From Ruminiclostridium sp. (GTDB lineage Bacteria; Bacillota; Clostridia; Oscillospirales; Ruminococcaceae), in the NCBI GenBank assembly GCA_017942025.1, contig JAGAVH010000067.1, forward strand, positions 1-35,774: a stretch of DNA of 35,774 nt, in the 5' to 3' direction. Shown piece by piece: positions 8,704 through 15,480 of the stretch. Each line of letters begins with the position of its first letter. Position 1 is the stretch's first letter. The notes beneath the pieces were generated by a model. That model saw only the letters and a program-made list of their open reading frames with translations. It did not search any database and was not told where the DNA came from. The translations under genes were made by a program, and so were the position numbers.

Positions 8704-9868
8704 ACTTGTAGAACGAGCAAAATCAGTCGATATGCTTGCTTTTTTACAGCGTGTAGAAGGCTTCCACTTCAAGCCTTCAGGCAGAGATTTTAAGTGCCTT
8801 GAGCATAACAGCTTGATTGTAAACTGTGATCGGCACAGATGGTTTTGGAATAGTCAGCAGTTGGGGGGTACGAATGCCGTAGATTATTGTATGAAGATAA
8901 AGCATTTGCCGTTCAGAGAAGCTGTGTTTTTTCTCACCGGTGAAAGCGAAGCTCTACATAAGGCTGTGTATGAACATCCAAAAGAGAAGTATATTCCTGC
9001 ACCTAAAGTGCCGAGCCGATTTGTTTTACTGGAGCAGTCGTATTGCGATGATGGTAGCAGAAATTACGGTAATGTTATTGCCTATCTCAATAAAACAAGA
9101 GGAATTGGAATTGATATAATCAATGCACTTATTAAAAGCGGACAGCTTTATCAGGGCGTTGCCTATAGCGGTATGCAGATAGTCGGATATGACGAATATA
9201 ATGTGCCATACTATAAATTCCGCAATAATGACGAAAATTTTCAGTATTATGAAGAGAAAACGCTGAAGGCGTATAAGACCTCACCCGAAACCTACACCGA
9301 AAAGTGTGTTTCGGGTGATTTTGTTGAAAAGATGATAGTGCCTAACTATCAGGGCGTTATGAAAAACCAGTTTGTCGTTGCAATGGGTTATGACGAGCAG
9401 GGAAAACCCGCTTTTTCATCGTATCGAGCTACTATCCAAAGTCTTAAATTCAGAGGTGACGTTGCCGGGAGCGATAAACACTACAGCTTCTTTATGCAAG
9501 GGCAGAGTGAGGAAGGCGTTTATGTTTTTGAGTCTTTTATTGACGCTATGAGCCACGCCGAGCTGACAAATCTTAAGTACGGTAAATCTGATGCCTGGAA
9601 AATGCATAATCGTCTGTCGCTGTCCGGGACGTCTGATGTTGCACTCGATGCCTGGTTAAAACGTCATCCCAATGTAAGCAAGATTTGTTTCTGCCTTGAT
9701 AATGACGATGCAGGTCGCAGAGCCACTAATAAGATGGTGGAGAAATACAAGGATATTGGATATGAAGTGTATGTGAAATATCCAAGTGCAAAGGATTATA
9801 ATGAAGAACTGATAAACACTAAACAACGACTGGCTGAAGAAATACAGTCGGAAGTTGAAGCCGAGTAA
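8684..9868 (+). CDS. DUF3991 and TOPRIM domain protein (primase-like)
   Basis: A 394-residue protein typical of clostridial conjugative elements. The N-terminus has a primase-type zinc-binding-like segment ('FKCLEHNSLIVNCDRHRWFWN', with Cys and His residues) and 'GGTNAVDYCMKI', as in DUF3991/CHC2-like proteins. The C-terminal TOPRIM fold shows 'GVYVFESFIDAMS' (conserved Glu) and 'KICFCLDNDDAGRRA' (DxD-type acidic pair). It probably primes or processes the transferred single strand in the recipient. The start lies within the 3' end of the preceding gene, implying translational coupling. Confidence 0.8.
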   Translation: MPLLDSKLVERAKSVDMLAFLQRVEGFHFKPSGRDFKCLEHNSLIVNCDRHRWFWNSQQLGGTNAVDYCMKIKHLPFREAVFFLTGESEALHKAVYEHPKEKYIPAPKVPSRFVLLEQSYCDDGSRNYGNVIAYLNKTRGIGIDIINALIKSGQLYQGVAYSGMQIVGYDEYNVPYYKFRNNDENFQYYEEKTLKAYKTSPETYTEKCVSGDFVEKMIVPNYQGVMKNQFVVAMGYDEQGKPAFSSYRATIQSLKFRGDVAGSDKHYSFFMQGQSEEGVYVFESFIDAMSHAELTNLKYGKSDAWKMHNRLSLSGTSDVALDAWLKRHPNVSKICFCLDNDDAGRRATNKMVEKYKDIGYEVYVKYPSAKDYNEELINTKQRLAEEIQSEVEAE

Positions 9869-9871
9869 ATG

Positions 9872-9917
9872 TACAAAACAGACAATGCTGCTCTTCGGAT
9901 CGGCGTTGTCTGTTTGT
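9872..9917 (+). terminator. Hairpin after the TOPRIM gene
   Basis: CAAAACAGACAATGC and GCGTTGTCTGTTTG form a long stem around a 13-nt centre just after the stop codon. It is followed by TATATATTC rather than a pure T run. Confidence 0.6.
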
Positions 9918-9953
9918 ATATATTCTATAAATTTGTAAAGAGGTAATGCAATA

Positions 9954-10760
9954 ATGCAAAGCTATTTTAAACTGCCAAACAGCATTTTTGATGCTGACCT
10001 GACTTCTAACGAATTTGCTGTACTGTCATATCTGATATCCATTTACACGAATATCAGAACACGTAAAGGCGATAGTTTTGTCCGTGTAAGACAGTCTGTA
10101 ATAGCCGAAAAATGCAATATAAAGGCTACACAGACCGTGAGCAAGGTAACAAAGAGCCTGATGGCTAAAGGGTATATAACACACATTCTTGCGGCTTACA
10201 GAGCCGACAGATTCAAAGGTACATACAGCTACGTTCTTAATGTCGATATGCTTAAATCAGCTAACTACACAAGACTCAACAGAAACGTTTTTAATTATGG
10301 CTTAAAAGGGGAAGAGCTGAAGGTTTACTTTTACATCAATAAGTGTATTGATAGTAAGCTCGGCTATATGTGGGGGAGCTTTACGGACATAGCAAAGGCT
10401 CTGAAGCTGAAACGTTCTAAAGTTATCGAGATAGTTTCGTATCTTGTAGAAGTCCGTCGCATCCGTAAGATGAGAAGAATGAGATACGATAATCGCAGAG
10501 TGTATGCAGATAATAGCTACGCTGGCAAGGTTGTGAAGCTCATCAAAAAAAAGCTTATAAAAGAATTACAGCCCCTCCGCAAAAAGGGCTGTAACAAAAA
10601 AACTTATAATTTGTACCACAACAAAGTTACCAGCTTCATTGCTTACATAAATGATACCACTAATATACGATGTTGTCAACCCGTTTTTGCAAATTTCTTT
10701 CCGAAAATGCGGAAAAATTCTATATTTTTTTATAAAATGGGGGTAGGTACTAAAATTTAA
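9954..10760 (+). CDS. Winged-helix protein, possible replication initiator of the element
   Basis: A 268-residue basic protein. The start 'FKLPNSIFDADLTSNEFAVLSYLISIY' and the following 'SVIAEKCNIKATQTVSKVTKSLMAKGYI' describe a winged-helix DNA-binding domain of the kind found in RepA_N-like proteins and helix-turn-helix proteins of clostridial elements. A second helix-turn-helix-like segment is 'GSFTDIAKALKLKRSKVIEIVSYLVEVRRIRK' around residues 142-173. A role in replication or regulation of the excised circle is inferred. AGAGGTAA precedes the ATG. From about residue 205 to the stop the composition becomes A/T-rich, and the DNA holds a strong hairpin (10568-10592), so the C-terminus may be a run-on into formerly non-coding DNA. 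Confidence 0.65.
   Translation: MQSYFKLPNSIFDADLTSNEFAVLSYLISIYTNIRTRKGDSFVRVRQSVIAEKCNIKATQTVSKVTKSLMAKGYITHILAAYRADRFKGTYSYVLNVDMLKSANYTRLNRNVFNYGLKGEELKVYFYINKCIDSKLGYMWGSFTDIAKALKLKRSKVIEIVSYLVEVRRIRKMRRMRYDNRRVYADNSYAGKVVKLIKKKLIKELQPLRKKGCNKKTYNLYHNKVTSFIAYINDTTNIRCCQPVFANFFPKMRKNSIFFYKMGVGTKI
10568..10592. other. Hairpin inside the 3' part of the winged-helix ORF
   Basis: ACAGCCC and GGGCTGT form a 7-bp GC-rich stem around 11 bases. Such a hairpin within an apparent coding sequence suggests an old terminator overrun by the frame; the downstream tract is A-rich on the plus strand and T-rich on the minus strand. Confidence 0.45.
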
Positions 10761-10785
10761 GGTCTATATATAAACCAGTATTTTT

Positions 10786-10805
10786 AGCTAACAGAAAAAG
10801 AAAAA
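10786..10805 (+). repeat. AGCCAACAGAAAAGAAAAA motif, leftmost copy
   Basis: AGCTAACAGAAAAAGAAAAA, one C-to-T change and one extra A relative to the copies after palindromes at 15.55 and 15.96 kb. It is paired with an inverted copy at 10977-10996. Confidence 0.6.
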
Positions 10806-10976
10806 CTTTAAAGGAAATTATAATATAGCAGTATATATAAAATACTATAGGCTGTAGCTATGATGAATTTTAGATCTTCACGGCCTGTAAGCTACATTTT
10901 GCAAGTGGCGTATTTTTGCTTTCATACTGCGGTTTTGTATTACTCTCCGTATATCTTTATTTTCGGATATTTTGCT

Positions 10977-10996
10977 TTTTTCTTTTTCTGTTGGCT
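10977..10996 (-). repeat. AGCCAACAGAAAAGAAAAA motif, inverted copy
   Basis: Reads AGCCAACAGAAAAAGAAAAA on the minus strand, the only minus-oriented copy seen. With 10786-10805 it brackets about 170 bases of gene-free DNA. Confidence 0.6.
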
Positions 10997-11020
10997 GAAT
11001 TTGAATATGCACTACATTAT

Positions 11021-11049
11021 TTGACAAACAAAATATACTTTGGTAGAAT
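11021..11049 (+). promoter_or_regulatory. Sigma-A promoter of the coiled-coil protein gene
   Basis: TTGACA (11021-11026), 17-bp spacer, TAGAAT (11044-11049). The predicted start near 11056 lies only 6 bases before an ATG at 11062, and that ATG's GGAG would be upstream of the transcript. This favours translation from 11143. Confidence 0.8.
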
Positions 11050-11142
11050 AGGAGTAGAATAATGAAACAACTGTTTTTTCTTTGGCTTTTTAATGCGATT
11101 TATACAATTACAATAATTTTTTTGTATGGAGGAGATAGTAGT

Positions 11143-11652
11143 ATGGAGTGGTGGCAAACATTATTGATAGCAATATTGCCTGCATTGATAACAGGAGTTA
11201 TAACGCTTATTGTAAGCAGACAAAGTCAGATAAACAAAAATACGCAGAAGATCGATAGGTTATCAGCACAGATAGGAACGGATGACAGCATTTCTCTAAA
11301 AACCGAAATGTCAAAAAGCTTTAATTCTATTATATCGGATATAGGAAGAAATGATAATTCATCTCTGACAAAACAGCATTCGGAAATAATACAGATTTTG
11401 CAAAAGGAAATATCTGTTTTAGAAAGAAGATATGAGGACGAAGATCGAAGAATCCGTAATTTAGATACCCGACAAGTCGAAACATATAAAATCGTACAAG
11501 ATTTTTCTTTGTTCATTGACAGTTGGAAGGCACAGACTGATGAGATACAATCGCAAAAAGAAAGAATCGCTGTCTTATCGGATGAAAACAAGAAATTAAA
11601 AGCTATACTTCAGCAATACATACCGGATTTTGATGAATCGAATGGTTTGTAA
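11143..11652 (+). CDS. Small membrane protein with cytoplasmic coiled coil
   Basis: A 169-residue protein: one N-terminal transmembrane helix ('WWQTLLIAILPALITGVITLIV') followed by long charged helices with heptad character to the C-terminus ('LQKEISVLERRYEDEDRRIRNLD', 'ERIAVLSDENKKLKAILQQY'). This architecture is frequent among small element-borne and phage-borne proteins of unknown role. The start at 11143 has GGAGGAG about 8 bases upstream; an upstream ATG at 11062 would add 27 hydrophobic residues but is contradicted by the promoter position. It has its own promoter and is followed by the first palindrome, so it is the first unit of the cargo array. Confidence 0.7.
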   Translation: MEWWQTLLIAILPALITGVITLIVSRQSQINKNTQKIDRLSAQIGTDDSISLKTEMSKSFNSIISDIGRNDNSSLTKQHSEIIQILQKEISVLERRYEDEDRRIRNLDTRQVETYKIVQDFSLFIDSWKAQTDEIQSQKERIAVLSDENKKLKAILQQYIPDFDESNGL

Positions 11653-11676
11653 ATACGCACGTGTTGTAGCGATTAC

Positions 11677-11699
11677 AGGTGCGACACGGTGTCATACCT
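11677..11699. repeat. Cargo palindrome copy 1
   Basis: A copy of GTGCGACACGGTGTCGCAC with right-arm changes (GTGTCATAC). It sits 25 bases after the coiled-coil gene and about 28 bases before the -35 box of the HipA-like operon. Confidence 0.8.
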
Positions 11700-11726
11700 T
11701 GTGACAGCTTTTTTACTGCATTTCGC

Positions 11727-11755
11727 TTGACATTACGATAAATAGGCGGTACAAT
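11727..11755 (+). promoter_or_regulatory. Sigma-A promoter of the HipA-like operon
   Basis: TTGACA (11727-11732), 17-bp spacer, TACAAT (11750-11755), 60 bases before the first ATG of the operon. Confidence 0.8.
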
Positions 11756-11815
11756 AATAGTGGTAACATACTTTGGAAAGGTGTATTTTTCGTTGTAGAT
11801 TTAAGGAGAGAGTTT

Positions 11816-12253
11816 ATGCGGACAAAGATAAGTGATGATTATATTTCTAATCGTGCGTGGCTTCGTGATATTGTTGGAGGCAAGCCACTTATATTGCGTG
11901 GCGTGTCAGCTTTAGAATATTTGGAGCTAATCGATGGTTATTTTGGGGAAGAGGATATATATGTATATGCTCGCACCTCCGGAAATTATGAAAATATCAG
12001 TTACGAAATAGCGGATGATTTTGAACAAATTGAATATATCAGATATGGTGATGTCCTTTGTTCTACTTTTGAGCAAGCTGTGAATGATATGTTAAGTGAT
12101 AGTTTTACCGATGATGGAGTGCTGTGTGAAGCGTTGAGTAATTATTTTCACTCTAACAATGAAAGCTTTGAGAATTTAAGGATAAAGGGTGAGAATGTTG
12201 AACGATTTGCTTTTTTTAAAGATAGTGCGATTTCTTACTATGGCGGAGGCTGA
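11816..12253 (+). CDS. Partner of HipA-like kinase, possible antitoxin
   Basis: A 145-residue acidic protein encoded 30 bases before the HipA-like kinase and sharing its promoter. It has no HipB-type helix-turn-helix. 'GGKPLILRGVSALEYLELIDG' recalls the 'SALxLxGL' segment of AbiEi-type antitoxin/regulator proteins, and 'CSTFEQAVNDMLSD' recalls the region after it, but the N-terminal winged helix of AbiEi is missing. An antitoxin role is inferred from gene order and spacing. AAGGAGAGAG lies before the ATG. Confidence 0.55.
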   Translation: MRTKISDDYISNRAWLRDIVGGKPLILRGVSALEYLELIDGYFGEEDIYVYARTSGNYENISYEIADDFEQIEYIRYGDVLCSTFEQAVNDMLSDSFTDDGVLCEALSNYFHSNNESFENLRIKGENVERFAFFKDSAISYYGGG

Positions 12254-12283
12254 AATGACGGAAAAAGAAGAGGTGATAATAGT

Positions 12284-13516
12284 ATGAATTACGCATTGAT
12301 GCATAAAAATGTTGTTGTAGCTTTAATAAACATTGATGATTCTTCGGGTACTATTATCGGAATTGACGAAATACTTAATGAGAAGCATTTACCTGTTGGC
12401 ACATCTTATTTAAGTCATCACAAAGTGGAATTACATCGTGAAGCGTTAAATAGTTGGTGGAGCAACAGAGCGATACCTGCAAGCCGAAAAGGTGTTGATG
12501 ATGCATTAAGCAAGTTAGGTGTATATAGCACAACACAGTTGCTTACCCGCTGTTTAGGTTTAAGTCTTTCAGATCATTATTGGATAAAGCCTTCGATGTC
12601 ACCGATAAAATGGGAAGATGTGAACTTTTTTACTAACGACTTTTCGGATGATATCGGTGATGTTCTTTTTGGTTATCCAAAAAAGGATATTGGTTTTAAC
12701 TATCAGTCTCCTGATAACACATCAGACGGCAACCTGATAAAGCGATGGAAAATCATAGACGGCAAACGCTGTCTTGTTAAAGGTGGCTCTGCTCCTTATC
12801 ATCAGGAAACGTTTGGTGAAGTTGTGGCGTCAAATATTATGAAACGGCTAAATATATGTCACATTCCATATACACTAATATGGGACGAGAAGAAACCTTA
12901 TAGCGTATGTGAAGATTTTGTAACAACGGAAACTGAGCTTGTAAGCGCTTTGAAGGTGATGAGTTTACGCCCGAAAGCAAATCACGAAAATGAATATATT
13001 CAGCTCATTAACATTTGTAATGAGATAGGGGTGCCGTCAATCGTAGATGCTATTGATAAAATGCTGACGATTGATTTTATCGTTGCAAATGAAGATAGGC
13101 ATTTCCGTAACTTTGGATTTATCAGAAATGCAGATACACTTGAATGGATTGGTTTTTCGCCTATTTTTGACAGCGGCTCGTCGTTAGGCTATAACAAGCT
13201 GACATCACAGATAATTTCAGGCGAAGATATAGTATGTAAGCCTTTTAAGAAAACGCATAATGAACAGTTGAGGCTTGTTACTAATTTTGATTGGCTTGAT
13301 ATATCTGCACTTAAAAACAACATAGAAGATGATATAAGGTCGGCTTTTGTGGGAGCTGAAAAGTATGTTGATGAAAGCCGTCTTGAAGCTATAGTAATGT
13401 CAGTGAAAGAAAGAATTTCTTATTTGGAAATGATGATGGAAAACCACCACTCAAAAAAAAACAAAGCAGGGAATTTGTCAGATATTCAAATTGATGACGA
13501 AGATATGGAAATATAG
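12284..13516 (+). CDS. HipA-like serine/threonine kinase
   Basis: A 410-residue protein with a HipA/PI4K-like kinase core. A probable ATP-binding lysine is in 'RCLVKGG' (K166). The catalytic loop is 'VANEDRHFRNFGF' with D271 and N276, and the metal-binding loop is 'FDSGSSLG' with D296. The N-terminal 130 residues ('LGLSLSDHYWIKP', 'WEDVNFF') resemble the N-lobe segment of Firmicute HipA-domain proteins rather than E. coli HipA. HipA toxins phosphorylate translation factors such as glutamyl-tRNA synthetase; the target here is unknown. It is cotranscribed with the 145-residue partner and followed by a terminator and palindrome copy 2. A toxin or phage-defence role is likely but inferred. Confidence 0.8.
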   Translation: MNYALMHKNVVVALINIDDSSGTIIGIDEILNEKHLPVGTSYLSHHKVELHREALNSWWSNRAIPASRKGVDDALSKLGVYSTTQLLTRCLGLSLSDHYWIKPSMSPIKWEDVNFFTNDFSDDIGDVLFGYPKKDIGFNYQSPDNTSDGNLIKRWKIIDGKRCLVKGGSAPYHQETFGEVVASNIMKRLNICHIPYTLIWDEKKPYSVCEDFVTTETELVSALKVMSLRPKANHENEYIQLINICNEIGVPSIVDAIDKMLTIDFIVANEDRHFRNFGFIRNADTLEWIGFSPIFDSGSSLGYNKLTSQIISGEDIVCKPFKKTHNEQLRLVTNFDWLDISALKNNIEDDIRSAFVGAEKYVDESRLEAIVMSVKERISYLEMMMENHHSKKNKAGNLSDIQIDDEDMEI

Positions 13517-13521
13517 CTACT

Positions 13522-13552
13522 ACGGACAAGTTAAACCTTGTCCGTTTTTATT
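13522..13552 (+). terminator. Terminator of the HipA-like operon
   Basis: ACGGACAAG and CTTGTCCGT form a 9-bp stem around TTAAAC, followed by TTTTATTTT. Its stem sequence is reused in the terminator at 13796. Confidence 0.9.
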
Positions 13553-13554
13553 TT

Positions 13555-13577
13555 AAGTACGACACGGTGTCGCACTT
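13555..13577. repeat. Cargo palindrome copy 2
   Basis: AAGTACGACACGGTGTCGCACTT, one left-arm change from the consensus. It follows directly on the terminator and ends 20 bases before the next ATG. Confidence 0.85.
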
Positions 13578-13596
13578 GCGAAAGGAGGTGTTAGAT

Positions 13597-13785
13597 ATGG
13601 ATGAGCTTGATAGATGTTGCGGAACTTGTGAACTGTGTATGCCAATCAGCAACGGCAATTTGGTATGTGCAGACATAAATTCAAAGCATCAGACTTACGG
13701 AGAAGTAATCGAAAACGAGGATGAGCCTTGTGAAAACTACAAAGAAAGCTTTGCTTCATATATGGACAGGCACAGCGACAAGTGA
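13597..13785 (+). CDS. Small cysteine-rich protein
   Basis: A 62-residue acidic protein with six cysteines, four of them in 'RCCGTCELC' near the N-terminus, then 'LVCAD' and 'EPCENY'. The spacing suggests one zinc-binding knuckle. Function unknown. The start at 13597 has an ideal AAAGGAGGTG site; the longer frame from 13567 begins inside the palindrome and is rejected. Followed by a terminator and palindrome copy 3. Confidence 0.7.
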   Translation: MDELDRCCGTCELCMPISNGNLVCADINSKHQTYGEVIENEDEPCENYKESFASYMDRHSDK

Positions 13786-13795
13786 AGAGGAACAG

Positions 13796-13828
13796 CGGAC
13801 AAGAAAACACTTGTCCGTCTTGTTTTTT
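13796..13828 (+). terminator. Terminator after the cysteine-rich gene
   Basis: CGGACAAG and CTTGTCCG form a stem around 6 bases, followed by TCTTGTTTTTT. The stem is the same as that of the terminator at 13522, evidence that the intergenic module was duplicated. Confidence 0.85.
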
Positions 13829-13855
13829 AGGTGCGACACGGTGTCGCACCTAAAA
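13825..13855. repeat. Cargo palindrome copy 3, the most symmetrical
   Basis: Two perfect 15-base arms around a central G: TTTTAGGTGCGACAC on the left and GTGTCGCACCTAAAA on the right. Followed by the tail motif (AAGCCGCAGAAAAGAAAA). Confidence 0.9.
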
Positions 13856-13892
13856 GCCGCAGAAAAGAAAATCAGAAAGGAATTTTTATTAT

Positions 13893-14186
13893 ATGGATGT
13901 TAAATTAAGAACTGAAGTAGTCAGAGCAATGGAAACAATCATCCGTTCTCTTAATGATGAAGAGCTTATTATGCCCTGGCTCAGAAGCGGTGTTGCTGAT
14001 GGCGATATAACCGATAATCCTGAAAATGATGATTTGGATTGCTACATTGAGGATGATAAGAGGTTTTCGGAGCTGATGGGATTGTTTACCGCCATTATGG
14101 AAGACGCACACAAAGACGGTCTGTATGTGGATGGTGTGTTAAGTCAAGGATACCAATCGGAAGAGGAACTGGACGAAGAAGTGTAG
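13893..14186 (+). CDS. Small acidic hypothetical protein
   Basis: A 97-residue, very acidic protein with no family I recognise. It is predicted helical, with an Asp/Asn-rich centre ('ITDNPENDDLDCYIEDDKRF') and an acidic C-terminus ('SEEELDEEV'). AGAAAGGA precedes the ATG. It lies between palindromes 3 and 4, with no terminator of its own. Acidic small proteins on mobile elements are sometimes DNA mimics or antitoxins; nothing here proves that. Confidence 0.6.
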   Translation: MDVKLRTEVVRAMETIIRSLNDEELIMPWLRSGVADGDITDNPENDDLDCYIEDDKRFSELMGLFTAIMEDAHKDGLYVDGVLSQGYQSEEELDEEV

Positions 14187-14188
14187 TC

Positions 14189-14211
14189 AGGTGCGACACG
14201 GTGTCGTACCT
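14189..14211. repeat. Cargo palindrome copy 4
   Basis: AGGTGCGACACG followed by GTGTCGTACCT, one right-arm change. It begins within 3 bases of the preceding stop codon and ends 22 bases before the next ATG, with no terminator here. Confidence 0.85.
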
Positions 14212-14233
14212 TTGGAAAAAGGAATTAAAACAA

Positions 14234-14461
14234 ATGACAGATTTTGAATTGCTGTTTTATAATGCAGGCATTGAGGATGTGAGAGAAGCAGGTTGTATAA
14301 CGCTTGCTTGCAAAAGCCAGCGTTATAATGAATTATCGAGAAAATTACGAGTTAAAATTGGTGATGAACGAGGTGATTCTTCAAAAGCCTATTCTATGGG
14401 AGTGGCACACGAAATCAACCGACAAACCAAACTGGGGATAGAAGAAGATATGGAATTGTAG
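14234..14461 (+). CDS. Small hypothetical protein
   Basis: A 75-residue protein ('MTDFELLFYNAGIEDVREAG...') with no recognised family. The ATG at 14234 is chosen because AAAAAGGA lies just upstream; the longer GTG frame from 14201 starts in the palindrome. It is followed by a terminator and palindrome 5. The C-terminus 'EEDMEL' resembles the 'DEDMEI' end of the HipA-like protein, possibly because both abut similar intergenic DNA, but this may be chance. Confidence 0.55.
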   Translation: MTDFELLFYNAGIEDVREAGCITLACKSQRYNELSRKLRVKIGDERGDSSKAYSMGVAHEINRQTKLGIEEDMEL

Positions 14462-14465
14462 CAGT

Positions 14466-14499
14466 AAAGCGGATAGGTGTAAAAGCCTATCCGCTTTTT
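14466..14499 (+). terminator. Terminator before palindrome 5
   Basis: AAAGCGGATAGG and CCTATCCGCTTT form a 12-bp stem around TGTAAAAG, followed by T's. Almost identical in sequence to the terminator after the ToxN gene at 15481, including the loop. Confidence 0.9.
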
Positions 14500-14508
14500 C
14501 ATTTTATG

Positions 14509-14529
14509 GATGCGACACCGTGTCGCACC
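14509..14529. repeat. Cargo palindrome copy 5
   Basis: GATGCGACACCGTGTCGCACC, centre base C instead of G. Followed by the tail motif AAGCCGACAGAAAGAA. Confidence 0.85.
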
Positions 14530-14589
14530 TAAAAGCCGACAGAAAGAATTAACTGCGTGTCGAGTTCAAAAAGATTTTTGTTGTTTCTA

Positions 14590-14618
14590 TTGACAAAATC
14601 GGATTTATCAGATATAAT
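14590..14618 (+). promoter_or_regulatory. Consensus promoter of the type III antitoxin RNA
   Basis: TTGACA (14590-14595), 17-bp spacer, TATAAT (14613-14618): a perfect sigma-A promoter. Predicted transcript start near 14625, about 50 bases before the first antitoxin repeat. A strong promoter fits the need for antitoxin RNA excess. Confidence 0.9.
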
Positions 14619-14673
14619 ATAAGCGAAGGTAAGCGTAGGCTTATCGTATGGAATCAATTTTGATTCTGTAAAA

Positions 14674-14767
14674 AGCAGTGAGTCCTACTGTGAGTGGAAC
14701 CGATAAGAGCAGTGAGTCCTACTGTGAGTGGAACCGATAAGAGCAGTGAGTCCTACTGTGAGTGGAA
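14674..14767 (+). ncRNA. ToxI-like antitoxin RNA, tandem 34-nt repeats
   Basis: Almost three copies of a 34-nt unit starting at 14674, 14708 and 14742, each beginning AGCAGTGAGTCCTACTGTGA. Copies match across the shared length; the third lacks the last 8 bases. Layout matches type III toxin-antitoxin loci: a strong promoter, short tandem RNA repeats, a leaky terminator, then the endoribonuclease gene. In this family each repeat is cut out by the toxin, folds as a pseudoknot and inhibits it. CAGTG/TACTG can pair within a unit, with the flanking bases available for pseudoknotting. The repeats could not be compared with known ToxI families here. Confidence 0.85.
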
Positions 14768-14778
14768 TCTTTTAAAGA

Positions 14779-14804
14779 AAAAGCTACGGTTTATCCGTAG
14801 CTTT
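14779..14804 (+). terminator. Terminator between antitoxin repeats and toxin gene
   Basis: AAAAGCTACGG and CCGTAGCTTTT form an 11-bp stem around TTTAT, then GTGTTTT. Type III loci use such a terminator to keep toxin mRNA below antitoxin RNA. Confidence 0.88.
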
Positions 14805-14823
14805 TGTGTTTTGGAGGAAGATT

Positions 14824-15465
14824 ATGTATCAAAAAAGATTGTTGCTTTACCAAATTGATATGAAATATATTCGAGATTTGGCAAAAGCGGATGATAACGT
14901 AAGGTCTGTTTCGCCACAAATAGATAAAGAAAAAAGACCGTTTGTAGGAATAATAATTGTGTGTGATAGCAAAAAATACTGTATTCCGTTAAGCTCTCCT
15001 AAACCAAAACATATCGGAATGAAAAACGACATCGACTTTACAAAAATATATGATAAGGATAAGTTGTTAGGAGTGCTTAATTTTAACAATATGATTCCCG
15101 TTGACGAGAGCGTGATAAAGCCTGTCGATCTTGTTGTGAGAACTACAGATTTGCCACAAACTGCACGTTATAAAAAAATGACAACTAAGCAACTTAATTG
15201 GTGTCAGCAAAATCAGGATTCGATTGTTATGAAGGCGAATAAATTATATAAGATAATTACAGAAACTCCTGAAAAGTATCGCAACCTTACACGTCGTTGC
15301 TGTGATTTTAAAAAGCTTGAAGCGGTGCTTGAAAAAAGAATAATGAAGTTGGATGTTGCCGGAAATATAGATGATAAATTAGAGACTATACGAAAAATAA
15401 AGGCAAATGAAATCTCCGGTAACAATCCAGGCGGTAATTCCGGTAATGATGATCAATCTGTTTAA
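14824..15465 (+). CDS. toxN: ToxN/AbiQ-family type III toxin (endoribonuclease)
   Basis: A 213-residue protein with the ToxN/AbiQ fold signature: 'RPFVGIIIVCDSKKYCIPLSSPKPKH' followed by 'LGVLNFNNMIPVDES'. The SSPK loop aligns with the catalytic TSPK/SSPK loop of ToxN and AbiQ, and the later 'YKKMTTKQLNWCQQNQDSIVMKANKLYK' helix is also typical. These toxins cut mRNA, and their own antitoxin precursor, at short A-rich motifs; they cause abortive infection when phage shuts off host transcription. At 213 residues it is longer than the usual 165-180, with an Asn/Gly-rich tail. The ATG at 14824 follows GGAGG; the GTG at 14806 lies at the terminator edge. The repeat-terminator-toxin layout makes the assignment firm. 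Confidence 0.9.
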   Translation: MYQKRLLLYQIDMKYIRDLAKADDNVRSVSPQIDKEKRPFVGIIIVCDSKKYCIPLSSPKPKHIGMKNDIDFTKIYDKDKLLGVLNFNNMIPVDESVIKPVDLVVRTTDLPQTARYKKMTTKQLNWCQQNQDSIVMKANKLYKIITETPEKYRNLTRRCCDFKKLEAVLEKRIMKLDVAGNIDDKLETIRKIKANEISGNNPGGNSGNDDQSV

Positions 15466-15480
15466 TTTGAATGAATACAT

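Larger units (their letters stand above)
10761..11142. other. Gene-free gap at the left edge of the cargo array
   Basis: No convincing gene. It holds an inverted pair of the motif that recurs after the cargo palindromes: AGCTAACAGAAAAAGAAAAA at 10786-10805 (plus) and its complement at 10977-10996. It also has a TGTAGCT/AGCTACA dyad near 10853-10895, the promoter at 11021-11049 and the leader of the next gene. An origin of transfer could lie here, but no nick site is recognisable. Confidence 0.55.

Noticed and set aside
11062-11142. Upstream ATG start for the coiled-coil membrane protein
   Set aside because: The promoter at 11021-11049 places transcription start near 11056, leaving no room for its ribosome site; the ATG at 11143 has GGAGGAG.
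13721-13903. 60-residue plus-strand frame overlapping the Cys-rich gene and palindrome 3
   Set aside because: It crosses a terminator and the palindrome, and has no ribosome site; the genes at 13597 and 13893 are better supported.
14674-14767. Possible CRISPR array (three direct repeats)
   Set aside because: The 34-nt units are directly adjacent, with no spacers, and are followed by a terminator and a ToxN-like gene; this is a type III antitoxin layout.
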